From Haliclona indistincta (taxonomy: Eukaryota; Porifera; Demospongiae; Haplosclerida; Chalinidae): a stretch of 64,000 nucleotides of DNA. The stretch lies in the NCBI GenBank assembly GCA_964017065.1, contig OZ024787.1:5949301-6013300 (forward strand). The letters are read 5' to 3'. The first letter of the stretch is position 1, and every line of letters begins with the position of its first letter. Below, in pieces: positions 11,626-23,396 of the stretch. The notes under the pieces were generated by a model. That model ran no database searches. It was not told the origin of the DNA and saw only the letters and a list, made by a program, of their open reading frames with translations. The translations under genes were made by a program, and so were the position numbers.

Positions 11626-13848
11626 TTATTCAGAGTCATAATAATCATCCTCATCATCTGTGTCATCCTGTTCGCTGTCAATGGAGTATCTTGAGTTGCT
11701 ACAGCCTGATCCTCTGCAACTTCCACAAGCAGGCGAGCAATCAATATTGTGCTTTTTACATGTGCACCTCATGGTGCTGCAATCACCATGGCAATTGCAT
11801 CTGATAATTTTAAGAAGGTCTTCCGGTGCTGGCGATAAATCAGTGGTTACTGGCATGAGCTTGTCATCAATATTTTTCCATCCCCATTTTAGTGGTGTTA
11901 TATCATTTATTCCTTTCCACTTCATTATCTGATAGTAGACCCGGAAACTGTGATACTTCGCTGCTGCTGATGTGGGTGGCAGTGTTTGTGGATGAATGTG
12001 TGACTTGTTTGTTGACACCTTTTCACAGAAGCGTTTGTATCGCAAAGAGTCTAGTGAGTCATCAGGTTTACCGTTGTAAAAGATTATCAATGCCTTTTCT
12101 CCTGCTGCAGATATTTCTGCAGAAGAAGACAATTCATTGTTGAATATCTTGGCTTGTTCCCTTAATTTTTGGTTAGACCTGAATTTCTTGAGAGAATTGC
12201 CCTTTCCAATTCTGTACAATTGAGACGTGGTATCGCACCCTGAGATCGCATGAAGAAATAGTAGGTTTTTGCATAATTCAGGACCAAGTTGCTGCTTCAC
12301 GGACTTAATGCTCCATACTCTTGGTCTTTTTGTACCTTTCTTAGTCTCTGATCGAAAGAAAATATCACAAGATTGCAAGCTAGCATGATAACATAACAGA
12401 ATTAACAGATCTGTGTCTTCACCTATTAGTACGGTGTTTTTTACTAAAGCTGCCTCTACTGCTTTGTTTACAATAAGTACATCTGCATCTTCTGGAGCAT
12501 GGTACACTTTGCAGCCTTCCCTGTCCAGGTACTTACCAAGCATGTAGATAAATCGCTGCTTGTTAGTGTTGTTTGTCAAGAAGGTTTCTTTCTTCATGGT
12601 AAGTTTCATCTCATCAGTGAAGGTAACAACTACCCCAGTTTTACCTTTACTTCGCCTTTGATGTACCATGTCCTTTGTTGAAGATTGATTATACCCATCA
12701 AAAACAACAATTGCTTTTCCGTACTTCTTCAAAACATAGCTTACGTACACAATGCAAATTTCTCTGTATGTCATTCCGTGTTGCCATGGTATTCTCTGAA
12801 GAAGTGAGCCTCCATCTAAAACAAACGCAACGTCTTCAGGTATTTCTGGACATTCTTGTGTTAGGCAATTCCAAATTGAATTCGCTAGAACAGACTTTTG
12901 TGGTTCTCTAAGTAGCAGAGATGAATCAAAAAGGGCAGGCGGATAACTGCAGAGCTCGTACTTAAAAATTTTTTCATTATCTTCAGTGGATGTCCGTGCA
13001 GCTATTGTTAATCTTTGGAAAAGAAGCAGTGGATCTATTTGAAGCGAGGCATCATCAACTATGACTCGAGTTTTAGTAGCTAGAGTGACAACCTGGTTAG
13101 TCTTCTTGAATGTGTACTCAATGACTGTTTTATCTTCCATGCTAGTAAGAATGGCTGTACCAATAGCCTTTGCTGTCTCGACATTGACAGATGATTGGCC
13201 ATGTACACCAGTACAAATGTTCCGCAGGCTTGGGTCAGCAATAAAAGGATTACTCTTCTGTAGAAAAAGCAAAACTGTTTGAGTATCCTTCCAATCTCGT
13301 GCTTGCCTAGCTTGTGTTATGTCCTTGTTCTGCTCTCCAGAGTTAAACATTACTCCAGTCAGTTCTTGCATTGCTCTATTGATTTCAGCACATGCCAGCA
13401 TTGCTAATGACCAAATTATCTGTTGCTGCTCAGTCATGCCTCGTCCTCTTGTGAGACCTCCACTTGTTTTCATGCTCCTCATTAAAACCTGCTCAATCAC
13501 TGGATCTGTTGAGAGACCTGCCCAGTAGCGATCACTTCTTCTGATCACATGTAAGCCATTTTGAAAATGATGATAAACTTCTGGATGATCTTCTTGGAGA
13601 TGTGACATTCGCTGTAGATAGATTAATGCAGACTTGGTGTAGTTGTTGTGACCAGAAGCTGCCAAATAAGGGATCATTTCTGAAAGAGCTTGTAGATGTA
13701 AATCCCAGTTGCCTGTGCGTTCAGCTCGTATGTACTTGCGAAGAATGTCAACCATTTCCATATATTGCAACCAAAGCATTGCAGTTCTTGAAGATTTCAA
13801 TAGTTGTTTCTGTGCTAGCCAATACGGTATTTTTGCAAACTTCCTCTA
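11626..13848 (-). CDS. Academ-like protein, XPG/FEN-like nuclease and CXC C-terminus
   Basis: Largest intact frame of the transposon, minus strand; the nominal first codon at 13800 is TTG and the open frame continues a few codons upstream, so this is a C-terminal part, not a complete gene. The N-terminal third has the family block FIRAERTGNW-like (here YIRAERTGNWDLHLQAL) and MKTSGGLTRGRGMTEQQ. The middle has FEN/XPG features: FVLDGGSLLQRIPW, VVFDGYN, an acidic HAPEDADVLIVNKA (XPG-I-like) and VLIGEDTDLLILL, supplying several Asp/Glu metal-ligand candidates. The C-terminus is a Cys-rich cluster of the tesmin/TSO1 CXC type (CNCHGDCSTMRCTCKKHNIDC) followed by an acidic tail. Predicted role: nuclease/DNA-binding part of the transposition protein. 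Confidence 0.72.
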
Positions 13849-14308
13849 CTGACACTGAGCCTTTTATCAGCTTTTCTAGCAGGATAGCAGCTCCACTAAA
13901 CACATTTGCTTTAGAGTCTTCATCTACTGATGTAGGGTCTACAATATCATCAGTGTCTTCACTTAATGCAGATAAGATATGGTATTTGCCAGATAAAACC
14001 AAAGCATTTAGTGCTGCATTAATAATGAAATGGCCTCGTACCGCTCGAGCTATGGCTTTGCCAGTAAGCATATGCACTACAGTATTTGAGGCATAAATCA
14101 TCTCTAACAACTCCTGCAAACCGGAAGAAGCCATGAGATGCCCAATACAGCCAAGAAAACTCATTTCAGTGTGAAACCCACCAAGACGGAGTACCATTTG
14201 TTTCATTTGACTTGTAACTGGCTCAGTAACTAAAATCATTAAGGTGGTATGGAAGCGAAGGTGTGAATTTGGAAGAATTTTTTTATTTATGTATAATTTC
14301 TGAAACAT
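13748..14308 (-). pseudogene. Academ-like protein segment downstream of the TTAA insertion
   Basis: Continuation of the transposon protein on the minus strand. Real homologous sequence starts at the TTAA (14239-14242); codons above 14243 belong to the inserted element. It carries the family block VLRLGGFHTEMSFLGCIGH and AIARAVRGHF. The frame runs out at 13748, but family sequence switches register near 13810-13845, where the next frame takes over, implying one indel or a very short intron. No catalytic residues can be named here. Confidence 0.6.
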
Positions 14309-15282
14309 AAAATACTGTGCAAGTTGGAGTTATTATAATGGTTGTTTGAGGTGTGTAGCATGCAATCACAAAACAATAGGAGGTCCTGAGAATTAGTGTT
14401 CGTATTATGGCGCTTCAGATATACCGACTGTATTTGTTAATTATTCTTCTCAAAGCTATTGCCAGAAGCACTGTATGCCAGTATATTGAATAGAATTCTA
14501 TGGAGAACGCCAAGGGCTAACTTTTCAGCAGAGGCCGCAATTGGATCGCCCTTTAGTATCCCGTAAGGCAGCAAAGAAGCAAACTTGGCTCACTTTCCTA
14601 CAAAGACGCCAGTAGGAGCCTACGAAGAGCATGGAACTGCGGCTTCTGGCCAAAAATTTAGCACGCTAGTGTACTAGCGGGGAATCAATTCTTACCTGAC
14701 AGCTCTGTTCGGTAGAAAAGTTACCATACTCTTTGTGCACGCTACACACAGTGGCTACGTTATACACGGCCTTAGTCAGACTTTGTGAAAATACATCGTT
14801 TGTTTCGTGACTCGACACTCTACAGTAACCTTCTGAGTCATTCTGACCTCCACAAGCCCCACTAAACGCCGTCAGAACCGCAGCACAACCTAGCCGCGAC
14901 CGCAGTGCCCCGCCCTAGCAACGCGTCCACAAATTATAACATACACGTGCGATAAAACGTACCGCGAACGATCTTGGCTGCAACGTGTTGTAGCGTCACC
15001 TGTTGGCTGTAAAAGCTTTGTTTAGTGTTTGTACAGCTTCTTCTAGCCCAAGACTTGGACTGCGGCTGCACTAACACCACAGAGACGTACACGTAGTTAA
15101 TTGTTATTGCATTCCATCGCCCACGCATAGCAACCAGTTGGGTAACATTTTGTACAACAATATCTTAGCAACCAAGGAGTTTACTTCAATTTCCTTTGAG
15201 TATCCTATTTGTATGCACCAACTCTACAACATGCTTTAAAATGAAACAAATTTAAGAGGTCAAATTTCGCTTCCGTACCACC
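14243..15282. mobile_element. TTAA-target non-autonomous element (1,040 bp) inside the transposase gene
   Basis: Flanked by TTAA at 14239-14242 and 15283-15286. Ends are inverted repeats: GGTGGTATGGAAGCGA on the left and GGTGGTACGGAAGCGA on the reverse of the right, 15 of 16 identical, with weaker similarity continuing for about 80 bp. Removing the element and one TTAA joins the two coding segments in frame: ...AAA GCT TTA ATG ATT... (K A L M I). The interior has no transposase; the 64-codon frame at 14934-15128 is uninformative. TTAA targeting is typical of piggyBac and Kolobok elements, and I cannot choose between them. Confidence 0.85.
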
Positions 15283-16849
15283 TTAAAGCTTTCCACCAAA
15301 GTGGCTGGTCAAAAGTGATGATTGGTGTTACATTATATCGATGTGCATGATCCTGAACATACATCAGTGTGGAGTACACGCAAGTGATGTCACTTGGATT
15401 CATGTTCAGCATTGGTAAAAACATCACTGATGCCTTGCCTGGATGTTTTCCCTTGTGTACCAGTTGCATCATTCCAGACCAAGCTGGTCTGGGTGACCCA
15501 AACAGTACTGAACTCTTCCAGAGAATGTCTAGGTTGGCAGTAGGATCTTCACCTTTAAAGCTAGGCATTTTCTCATACCTTATCATAGCTGCACCAAGAT
15601 TGTCTTCTCTAAAGAAATGGACAGGAACATGCCCTATCGCAGCTATGTCCTTTGAAATGACTTTCACACTGGGAATTTTTTTACTTTTGTTTACTCCTGG
15701 AGTTACTGCAGCAATCATGCCCATACCATGAAAGGTATTATATCCATCAAGAGTTCTAATGTTGTGATCGACATTGTCAGCAATATACTGAATAAACTGA
15801 GATGAGTATTCAGGTATATCTACTCCATAATTTAACGCAGCATTTTGTTCAAATTGATGAACTTCATTGTATGAGCTACAAAAACCATGTTTATGCAGTG
15901 AGTCGATCAGGAAACGTGAGGCAAAATGATGATGGAGTTGAACGCCCAAGCCAATCTGAAGTGGTGCTAATAGCACTCTTGGTCGAGCTGCCTGCATTAT
16001 AGCTTGTCCGATAGAGGCGATCTTTGTACGTACATCTTTACCTGCAACCAATATCACTCCCAGTAGTACTCTTAGAGAAGCGGGCAAAAACTCAATAGAC
16101 TCTTCTTCGCTCAATTCATTAATAGTAGGATAACTAGAGCAGGCTGTTTGCAGTGCTTTTATGTCCTCCTTGATCAGCTTAGCTGCAGTCTCAACTATCC
16201 TGATTTTATCTTGTTCTGGATCAAGTTTATGCTGGTGATAAAAGTCATGCAGCACTTCACTGGCTTTGCTGCGAAACGTGATTACATTGGACTTACCATT
16301 GATTTCAGTCTGTACAATTCTATTGCCAAAGTGTTCCTTGAGCTTCAGTTGCATGTGCTTGTAAGAGTAAGCGCTATGCTCTGTATCGGTAAGAGCTTCC
16401 TCCATCAGTTGAATTAAATCGTCGACAGTAATCTGCTCATCGTCATTCTCTTCCAAAAAATTACATACCTGTACGAATGCTTCAGCTCTTTCTTTTTCTT
16501 GTGGTCGACCTAGTTTCACTCTTTTGCTTACTTTGTCTGAATCATGCACGTGAATAGCTGGCAGTTGCTTCTTGGTACGAAAAGTAGTACTACATACCCT
16601 GTGGTACACTGCATCAGCAGCAGGCAAATCATGTACATGCAAAAGTCTGCCTTGCACGGCAATTGCCCACGAATCAGCTCTTTCCTGACATATTGCCAGA
16701 ATAGTATCTTTTGTTTCAACGGTTCTGACAGCAACAACATCATAACTCTTCCTCTTTTTCCCACATGTTGCTGGTTCACCACAGTCAAAACAATGTGTGC
16801 TGTACTTAAATTGCCTCTCTGCTGATCGGAGAATTACTTGACCGCTCCC
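15260..16849 (-). pseudogene. Academ-like protein, central region, interrupted by TTAA element
   Basis: Long open frame on the minus strand continuing the transposon protein. The true frame extends upstream of its first GTG to about 16849 and includes a second zinc-binding cluster, HCFDCGEPATCGKK. The body belongs to a protein family widespread as multicopy genes in invertebrate and fish genomes, recognisable from blocks such as DGYNTFHGMGMI and ITFDQPLWWKAL. The last residues before the stop (RWYGSEI) are not family sequence: they are read from the inverted repeat of the TTAA element inserted at 15283-15286. The function of this region in transposition is unknown to me. Confidence 0.65.
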
Positions 16850-17079
16850 TGTAGCTCATTTTCATCAACCACAGGCTTATTAAGTGATTTAGCAATTTGA
16901 GTTGGAGAACAATATAACCGTCGACATTCCTGATGTACTTGCTGCCCAGCTGTAAAATCTATAGCTTCATTTCTGACCTTACTTGCTTGATTGATGGTAG
17001 CACTTCCCTTTTCTCCTAGAGTAGCTTTAGGTAATTCTCCTATTAGCTTCTTACAAATAGCACACACTTGCTCTTCCAT
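16834..17079 (-). pseudogene. Academ-like protein, N-terminal zinc-finger segment
   Basis: The first segment of the transposon protein on the minus strand. I take the ATG at 17079 because the three codons before it begin with GTG. It holds a CAICKKL-type C-x2-C pair and a later VHQECRR H-x3-C pair, consistent with one zinc-binding module of about 65 residues. The frame ends at a stop at 16834. The continuing homologous frame starts about 16849, one base out of register, so a single-base indel (or assembly error) near 16840-16855 separates it from the main body. Its role in a live element would be DNA or protein binding by the transposase; that is inference. Confidence 0.55.
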
Positions 17080-17427
17080 TGGGGCCACCAGTAGCTACTG
17101 ATTTCTCTGACCATGTGCTCAGTTTTTTGCTGGTCTTGTCAACTGATCACATGATTCACATGAAATTTTGCTGACACATAGTCTGGGCCAGCTGACTGTC
17201 ACATTAGCAAGTCAATATCATAAGCTTTAGAGCATGAAAGTGTAATAATTTGTGGACTCATTAATATTCATTAGATAAAAAACAAAAATGCTAATTTCTA
17301 ATACTTCCCCCACTTAGATTCCTTAAGACTTTTAGTATGTTATAGACCATGTTCAACTCTATCAAAATCATTTACAAACTTTTGTGTTGCAATTAGTCAG
17401 AGGTCTACCCATAAAATGACTGTACTA

Positions 17428-18565
17428 TATGTGGTTCATTGTGTGAAAGAATGGTAAAAAAAAATTAAACCAATAAAAACAAATATAATTAGAAAAAAGC
17501 ATTGTTCTCATGACATCCATAACACTTTTACCCCTAATTATGCCTTTTAGCATCATAATTGGTATCACCCACATTGGACATCATAAATAGTGTGTAGAGT
17601 GCCTCAGAAATCTCAAATATAGCCAAAGCGTAGAATGGAAATTTTCCCCAAAAAAAACCAAAATTGTTTCTCGCCCTAATTCAACTAAAACATTACTGTA
17701 ACCGAAGATTGACATAGGTTTGCCTCCCGTACGTAGTGAGCAAAAGGCAGTCGGCGCCGCGGCGATTTTTTTGCACATTTGTGGCTTCAGTGTGCCCGGA
17801 AACGCGCACTTTGCATTGATTATGGTATGGGAACAATGGTTTTTATTGAATTTTTTTAATTCAATTTTTTCTACACTTATTTTATTATTATAATATTTTT
17901 TATGTATGTGGTTCCTTGTGTACTATTGAAAAAAATATATAATAATAATAAAAATTATTAATGGTAAAAAAAATTAAAATAAAATAAATTAAATCAAAAA
18001 CAATGTTCCCATGACGCATGGGAACAATGGTTTTTTGTTTAATTTTTTTTACCATTATTTTATTATTATTATATTTTTTATGTTTGTGGTTGCTTGTGGA
18101 CTATTGAAAAAAATATATAATAATAATAAAATAATGTTAAAAAAACTTAAAATAAAAAAAATTAAATTAAAATCAATGTTCCCACGACTCATGGGAACAA
18201 TGGTATTTTTTTTAATTTTTTTAAATATTATTTTATTATTATTATATTTTTAATGTTTGTGGTTGCTTGTGTACTATTGAAAAAAATATATAATAATAAT
18301 AAAATAATGGTGAAAAAAATAAAAAAATAAAAATTAAATTAAAAACAATGTTCCCATGACGCATGGGAACAATGGATTTTTATTTAATTTTTTTTACCAT
18401 TATTTTATTATTATTATATTTTTATGTATGTTGTTCCTTGGGTACTATTGAAAAAAATACATAATAATAATAAAATAATGGTAAAAAAATTAAAATAAAA
18501 AAATTAAATTAAAAACAATGTTCCAATGACGGATGGGAACAAGGGTATTTTATTCACCATTATTT
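17428..18565 (-). repeat. Satellite with box A copy
   Basis: Satellite resumes after the Academ-like element (17428-17510), then a minus-orientation box A at about 17511-17820 and further ~170 bp units to 18565. Frames at 17581-17778 and 18011-18253 are translations of these repeats. Confidence 0.8.
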
Positions 18566-20200
18566 GTGACCCGATTTTGGAAAACCCGGAATGTCGCGCA
18601 AATTTCAAAATTTGAGTTATTGGTACCTGGCAATAGCCCTGTCTTCGCTGGTCATGGTAACGTTTGAAGCGCCGAGATCGTGCATTCCGTCGCTAAGATA
18701 TAAGCTAAAACGCGCGCTGTTTTAGCAAAACATTGTTGCAAGATAATCGCGTGTAAACTTGTAAATAATTTACGCGTGGGCGTGTCCGCATTCTTCCGTG
18801 CACGAGCACATGGCGCTAATGGTTTCCCGGTTGAACTAGCTCACTTCTCTTTCTCTTGCTAACAAGGCCTGTTACGTCTCTTCTGAGTGTTTAGAAGCCT
18901 TTCTTGAGTGTTGAGAAGTTGTTCTTACCTGGTTTTAGCTATGGAGAAGGCCTGGATAACTAAACTGATGTGTGTGAGCCATGCTGGTAAGTACAATCTG
19001 TCTGATAAGTGTATTCTATCGACTATAATGTTAGATTTCTTTAACACAGCATTGTTTTTAAGCCTTCTACTTTGTATTTGACTAATCATGATGTTAAAGT
19101 GAGCAAGAATTATTGGAAATCATTTCTTGATGAGCAGTAATTAGAACAGTTCCATTGATGTGTGACCAATCGCTTGATGCTGTCTCTCTCTCTCATGTGT
19201 TTATCAATCTGTAGCAAGGAATAGGAATGGATATCAAAGCTAGGTACCACACACTATCACACACACACACACACACTATCACACACACACAAACACACAC
19301 GCATTATCACACACAAACACGCAACTATCACAACAATCTTCACACACACATACGTTTCACAACTTACCTATTGCTTGCTTGAGTGAGATTGAGTACTGAT
19401 GCGCTTGTTAGTATGGTTTTCTATGAAGATCTTTCCCATTAGTAGTTCTTTCTCTTCTCTGTTCATCTCATGACAATATCCTCTCATCTCTCTATAGTAC
19501 TCTGGAACTAGGACCATGAAGTCTTCCTAGGACCAAGCTCACACTTGCCGCCTTCTCTGTAGTACCGGCTGGAAGCAAACTGCACGATAATTATACCCTC
19601 TGTTCCCTCACTAGATCTGGGTACAGCAGCAAGATTGGTTGTCACCAGAAGGAGCTGGATAGCTAGCAGTAGCAGTGTGTGTATTAAATTGAAGCCTTAT
19701 CTTGTGAAGAGCCACTATAATCGCTTTCTATACATAGCAGTTGTGATAGCAATACATTATTCATGTGCTGATACTGTTATTCATCACATACCAGAGGAAT
19801 TCTTCGGACAAATCACAAGAGCAGTCATCAGAGAAGCCCTGGAGGCTATCTGCAGTTGCTTCATCGAAGCAATCTTGAGCTAGAGCGTTGAACGTGGAGG
19901 CAACTCGTCCTTCTTTGTGCAGCAGTGTTCGCGCGCGTCAAATAATTGCCATAGCAACGCAATTATTAGCTCCGTATCACGTATTATGGCTGAATTCAAA
20001 TACCTACAAACAAACGCTCGTAACTTTGCAACCATAGCGCTCAGAAGATTGGCGCTAGTACCAAACTGTAGCTAAAGGATAGCGCTTTATAGCTAGCGCA
20101 AAAAACCGAGATCGCGTATGCGATCATACTCTACCTAAAGTTGCTTATAACTCAAAACGAATATCTGCGCGACATTCCGGGTTTTCCAAAATCGGGTCAC
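18566..20200. mobile_element. GTGACCC-type element with 35 bp perfect terminal inverted repeats
   Basis: Starts GTGACCCGATTTTGGAAAAC and ends with the exact inverse; the match is perfect for 35 bp. It sits in a satellite unit, and ATTT (18562-18565 and 20201-20204) is the apparent 4 bp duplication, although the AT-rich target allows other readings. A truncated relative lies at 8181. The interior includes a (CA)n-rich tract at about 19256-19350 and a possible short exon-like stretch starting with ATG near 18943 followed by GTAAGT, but no recognisable transposase; the 82-codon frame at 19635-19883 has no domain I know. Superfamily not assigned. Confidence 0.75.
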
Positions 20201-21090
20201 ATTTTATTATTATTATATTTTTTATGTATGTGGTTCCGTGTCAACTATTGAAAAAAATATATAACAATAATAAAATAATGGTAAAAAAAATTAAAATAAA
20301 AAAATAAAATTAAAAACAATGTTTCCATGACGCATGGGAACAATGGTTTTTATTTAATTTTTTTTACCATTATTTTATAATTATTATATTTTTTATTTAT
20401 GTGGTTACTTGCATAAAAAATTAATAATAATAAAATAATGGTGAATAAAATACCCTGGTTCCCATCCGACATGGGAACATTGTTTTTAATTTAATTTTTT
20501 TTATTTTAATTTTTTTACCATTATTTTATCATTATTATAAAATTTTTCCAATAGTACCCAAGGAACAACATACATAAAAAATATAATAATAATAAAATAA
20601 TGGTAAAAAATTAAATAAAAATCCATTGTTCCCATTCGTCATGTGAACATTGTTTTTAATTTGATTATTTTACTTTAATCTGTTTTGCCATTATATGATA
20701 ATTTTATTATCATTATATTTTTAATGTATGAGGTTCCGAGTCAACTATTGAAAAAAGCATATAATAAAATAATGGTAAAAAAAATTAAATAAAAATCCAT
20801 TGTTCCCATTCGTCATGGGAACATTGTTTTTAATTTAATTTTTTTATTTTAATTTTTTTCACCATTATTTTATTATTATTATATATTTTTTTCAATAGTA
20901 CACAAGCAACCACATACATAAAAAATATAAAAATAATAAAATAATGGTAAAAAAAGTTAAATAAAAATCCATTGTTCCCATTCGTCCTGGGAACATTGTT
21001 TTTAATATAATTTTTTTATTTTAATTTTTTTCACCATTATTTTATTATTATTATATATTTTTTTCAATAGTACACAAGCAACCACATACA
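20201..21090. repeat. AT-rich satellite up to the assembly gap
   Basis: About five ~170 bp units, changing orientation near 20420-20460, where plus-type cores (CATTGTTCCCATTCGTCATG) replace minus-type ones. It runs into the gap. Confidence 0.8.
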
Positions 21091-21290
21091 NNNNNNNNNN
21101 NNNNNNNNNNNNNNNNNNNNNNNNNNNNNNNNNNNNNNNNNNNNNNNNNNNNNNNNNNNNNNNNNNNNNNNNNNNNNNNNNNNNNNNNNNNNNNNNNNNN
21201 NNNNNNNNNNNNNNNNNNNNNNNNNNNNNNNNNNNNNNNNNNNNNNNNNNNNNNNNNNNNNNNNNNNNNNNNNNNNNNNNNNNNNNNNNN
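21091..21290. other. Assembly gap (200 N)
   Basis: Run of exactly 200 N, so probably a nominal scaffold gap placed at the edge of the satellite. Sequence on the right (GC-richer) is unrelated to the satellite. Any frame across it is artificial. Confidence 0.99.
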
Positions 21291-21700
21291 GCGGAGAGGG
21301 GCAGCGGCCAGACTATGTCTGCGCATGCTCCAAATCGCGCCGGACTTCCGGCGCGATAGGAAACTTTCGTGCACGTTTGTAATACGAGCCACGAAATTTT
21401 ACGTCATCGCTTACTGGTACTGTGGATCTCGGTTCAGAACAAGTGTTGGTCTTCTTTATTGGAAGTTCTGCTAACTACATTAGTAATACGGTACAGGTAC
21501 GGCAGTAGTGAGCGACGAGTGTACGAATTGTGTACAATAACAGCTATGTTTCTACTCAGTACTGTCGTTGCAGTTTGCGCGTTTATCCGTTCAGCAGATC
21601 AGCTTGGTACTTTGCTAGCAGCAGTTCAGGAGATGTGGCTGTCAAAACTAGCTCTATTATCTTGAAAGGAGAATGATCTACTTTAGAATTGCGCTAGCTA
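21291..21700. other. Unassigned stretch between gap and foldback
   Basis: About 400 bp without clear repeat. A 98-codon frame at 21369-21665 (plus) starts from a non-ATG codon and has two hydrophobic stretches, but no family I recognise. I do not call it a gene. Confidence 0.4.
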
Positions 21701-22917
21701 CAGTGCTTCTCATCTAAAGAGTCCATTTTTTAATTTTCAATAATTGGAAACATAATATTAACTCATAAAAACATTTTGCTTAACACTACAGTACTAAAAC
21801 TTAATATTTACAATTTTACATTAATTCACCTTTCTTGAGTATGTTTGTCAAGTATTTAGCTTATCTTTTATTTCAGTCTGAAAATATCAGCAGCGAAATG
21901 GACGCCATTAAATTCATTAGTTTTAATCAAATAAAAATTGTAATCCTGCTAGTTAAGAAAAAACATAAGACGTGCAGTTGAGTATGTAGGTCAGCTATTA
22001 TGTGGGTTAAAATGGAAGTCTAACTCTCACATATTCTACTGTTAGCTTGCAAAATCTCTCAGCAGTCAAAGTACGAAACAGTTAACCAACTAACTCCATT
22101 AATTTTGTTAGTTAAGAAAAAGCGCTCCGCAGGCAAGTAGCCTTATGCCTTAGCTAATCACAGCTCTTCGCTCGTGGCTGTAACTTACACCGTCGGCGAA
22201 TACAAGGTGCTGGTAGCAGCAGCACTCGCCCGCTCTGTTCGTCTTCGTCTTAGTTATGACGTGCCAATGACTGTTGCCAGATTGATGATGTCAATTTATC
22301 TGCATATCCCATAGAATATGCGGGAATGTACGGTCATCAACTTGGAAAACGTCATTGATACGTCATAAACTAAGACGAAGACGAACAGAGCGAACGAGTG
22401 CTGCTGCTACCAGCACCTCGTATTCGCCGACGGTGTAAGTTACAGCCACGAGCGAAGAGCTGTGATTAGCTAAGGCATAAGGCTACTTGCCTGCGGAGCG
22501 CTTTTTCTTAACTAACAAAATTAATGGAGTTAGTTGGTTAACTGTTTCGTACTTTGACTGCTGAGAGATTTTGCAAGCTAACAGTAGCATAATTATGTGA
22601 GAGTTAGACTTCCATTTTAACCCACATAATAGCTGACCTACATACTCAACTGCACGTCTTATGTTTTTTCTTAACTAGCAGGATTACAATTTTTATTTGG
22701 TTAAAACTAATGAATTTAATTTGGCGTCCATTTCGCTGCTGATATTTTCAGACTGAAATAAAAGATAAGCTAAATACTTGACAAACATACTCAAGAAAGG
22801 TGAATTAATGTAAATATTAAGTTTTAGTAGTGTAGTGTTAAGCAAAATGTTTTTATGAGTTAATATGTTTCCAATTATTGAAAATTAAAAAATGGACTCT
22901 TTAGATGAGAAGCACTG
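21701..22917. mobile_element. Foldback element with ~550 bp arms, TA-flanked
   Basis: Arms from about 21701-22255 and 22365-22917 are near-perfect inverted copies (for example TGGACTCTTTAGATGAGAAG and its inverse; the GTCGGCGAATAC region; TAGTTAAGAAAAA...). The loop, centred near 22310, is about 110 bp. Ends are CAGTGCTTCTCATC with TA on both sides (21699-21700, 22918-22919), the pattern of Tc1/mariner-type non-autonomous elements. No coding sequence. Confidence 0.8.
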
Positions 22918-23097
22918 TAGAAGCCACCATGTTCGTTTGCTTGACCACGCCCTTCGCCCCGCCTGGCATTGATAATTATTATTTCATCACATCCGTCCAT
23001 ACCACGTGAATTTTCAGCACATGCGCAGACAGCGTGTACCAGGCTCTTTTTTCTGCCCACACAAATTAAAAGCCTGGTTCGAGGCTATACTCGAGGG

Positions 23098-23396
23098 CTG
23101 CTACCACAGTTTGCATTGCATACACTTTGAAAACTTACCAAGAGATAACCGATAAGCCGGTCAGCGCCGCAATAGCGGCGGCCGCAGTGGGCTATGGTCC
23201 ACCATGTGGTATAAACCCTCGAGAACCAAAGCATACGGTAGCGATCTTCGCTGGCGAATGATATACCAAGTCAAAGCTTTAGACTACAGTGTTGGTCAAG
23301 TTAGTGCGTTAGCCATTCGACTGTAAAGGGCGTGGCTATCACTGGCCAGCTCAGCGCTTGGCACCCTGTCAAAGTGTATGCAAACTGCGGTAGAAC
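23098..23396. mobile_element. Short inverted-repeat element
   Basis: CTACCACAGTTTGCATTGCA followed by TACACTTTGA at the left matches, inverted, TCAAAGTGTATGCAAACTGCGGTAG at the right, with one indel. About 300 bp, no coding sequence, target duplication unclear. Confidence 0.6.

Larger units (their letters stand above)
11202..17427 (-). mobile_element. Academ-like DNA transposon, 6.2 kb, internally disrupted
   Basis: Terminal inverted repeats TAGTACAGTCATTTT and AAAATGACTGTACTA are perfect over 15 bp and recognisable over about 110 bp (TAGTATGTTATAGA and GTTGCAATTAGTC blocks recur inverted). The flanking 3 bp duplication TAT (11199-11201, 17428-17430) reads once, ATGTATGTGG, in intact satellite units. 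The minus strand codes for a zinc-finger N-terminus, a long central region, an XPG/FEN-like nuclease region and a Cys-rich CXC C-terminus. A 3 bp duplication plus an XPG-like nuclease and Cys-rich module fits the Academ superfamily as I know it. It is disrupted by a TTAA element and at least two frameshifts, so this copy is not autonomous. Confidence 0.75.

Noticed and set aside
19635..19883. 82-codon plus frame inside the GTGACCC element
   Set aside because: No recognisable domain, non-ATG start and no supporting context.
21051..21392. 113-codon minus-strand frame
   Set aside because: It runs through the 200 N gap, so most of it is undefined.
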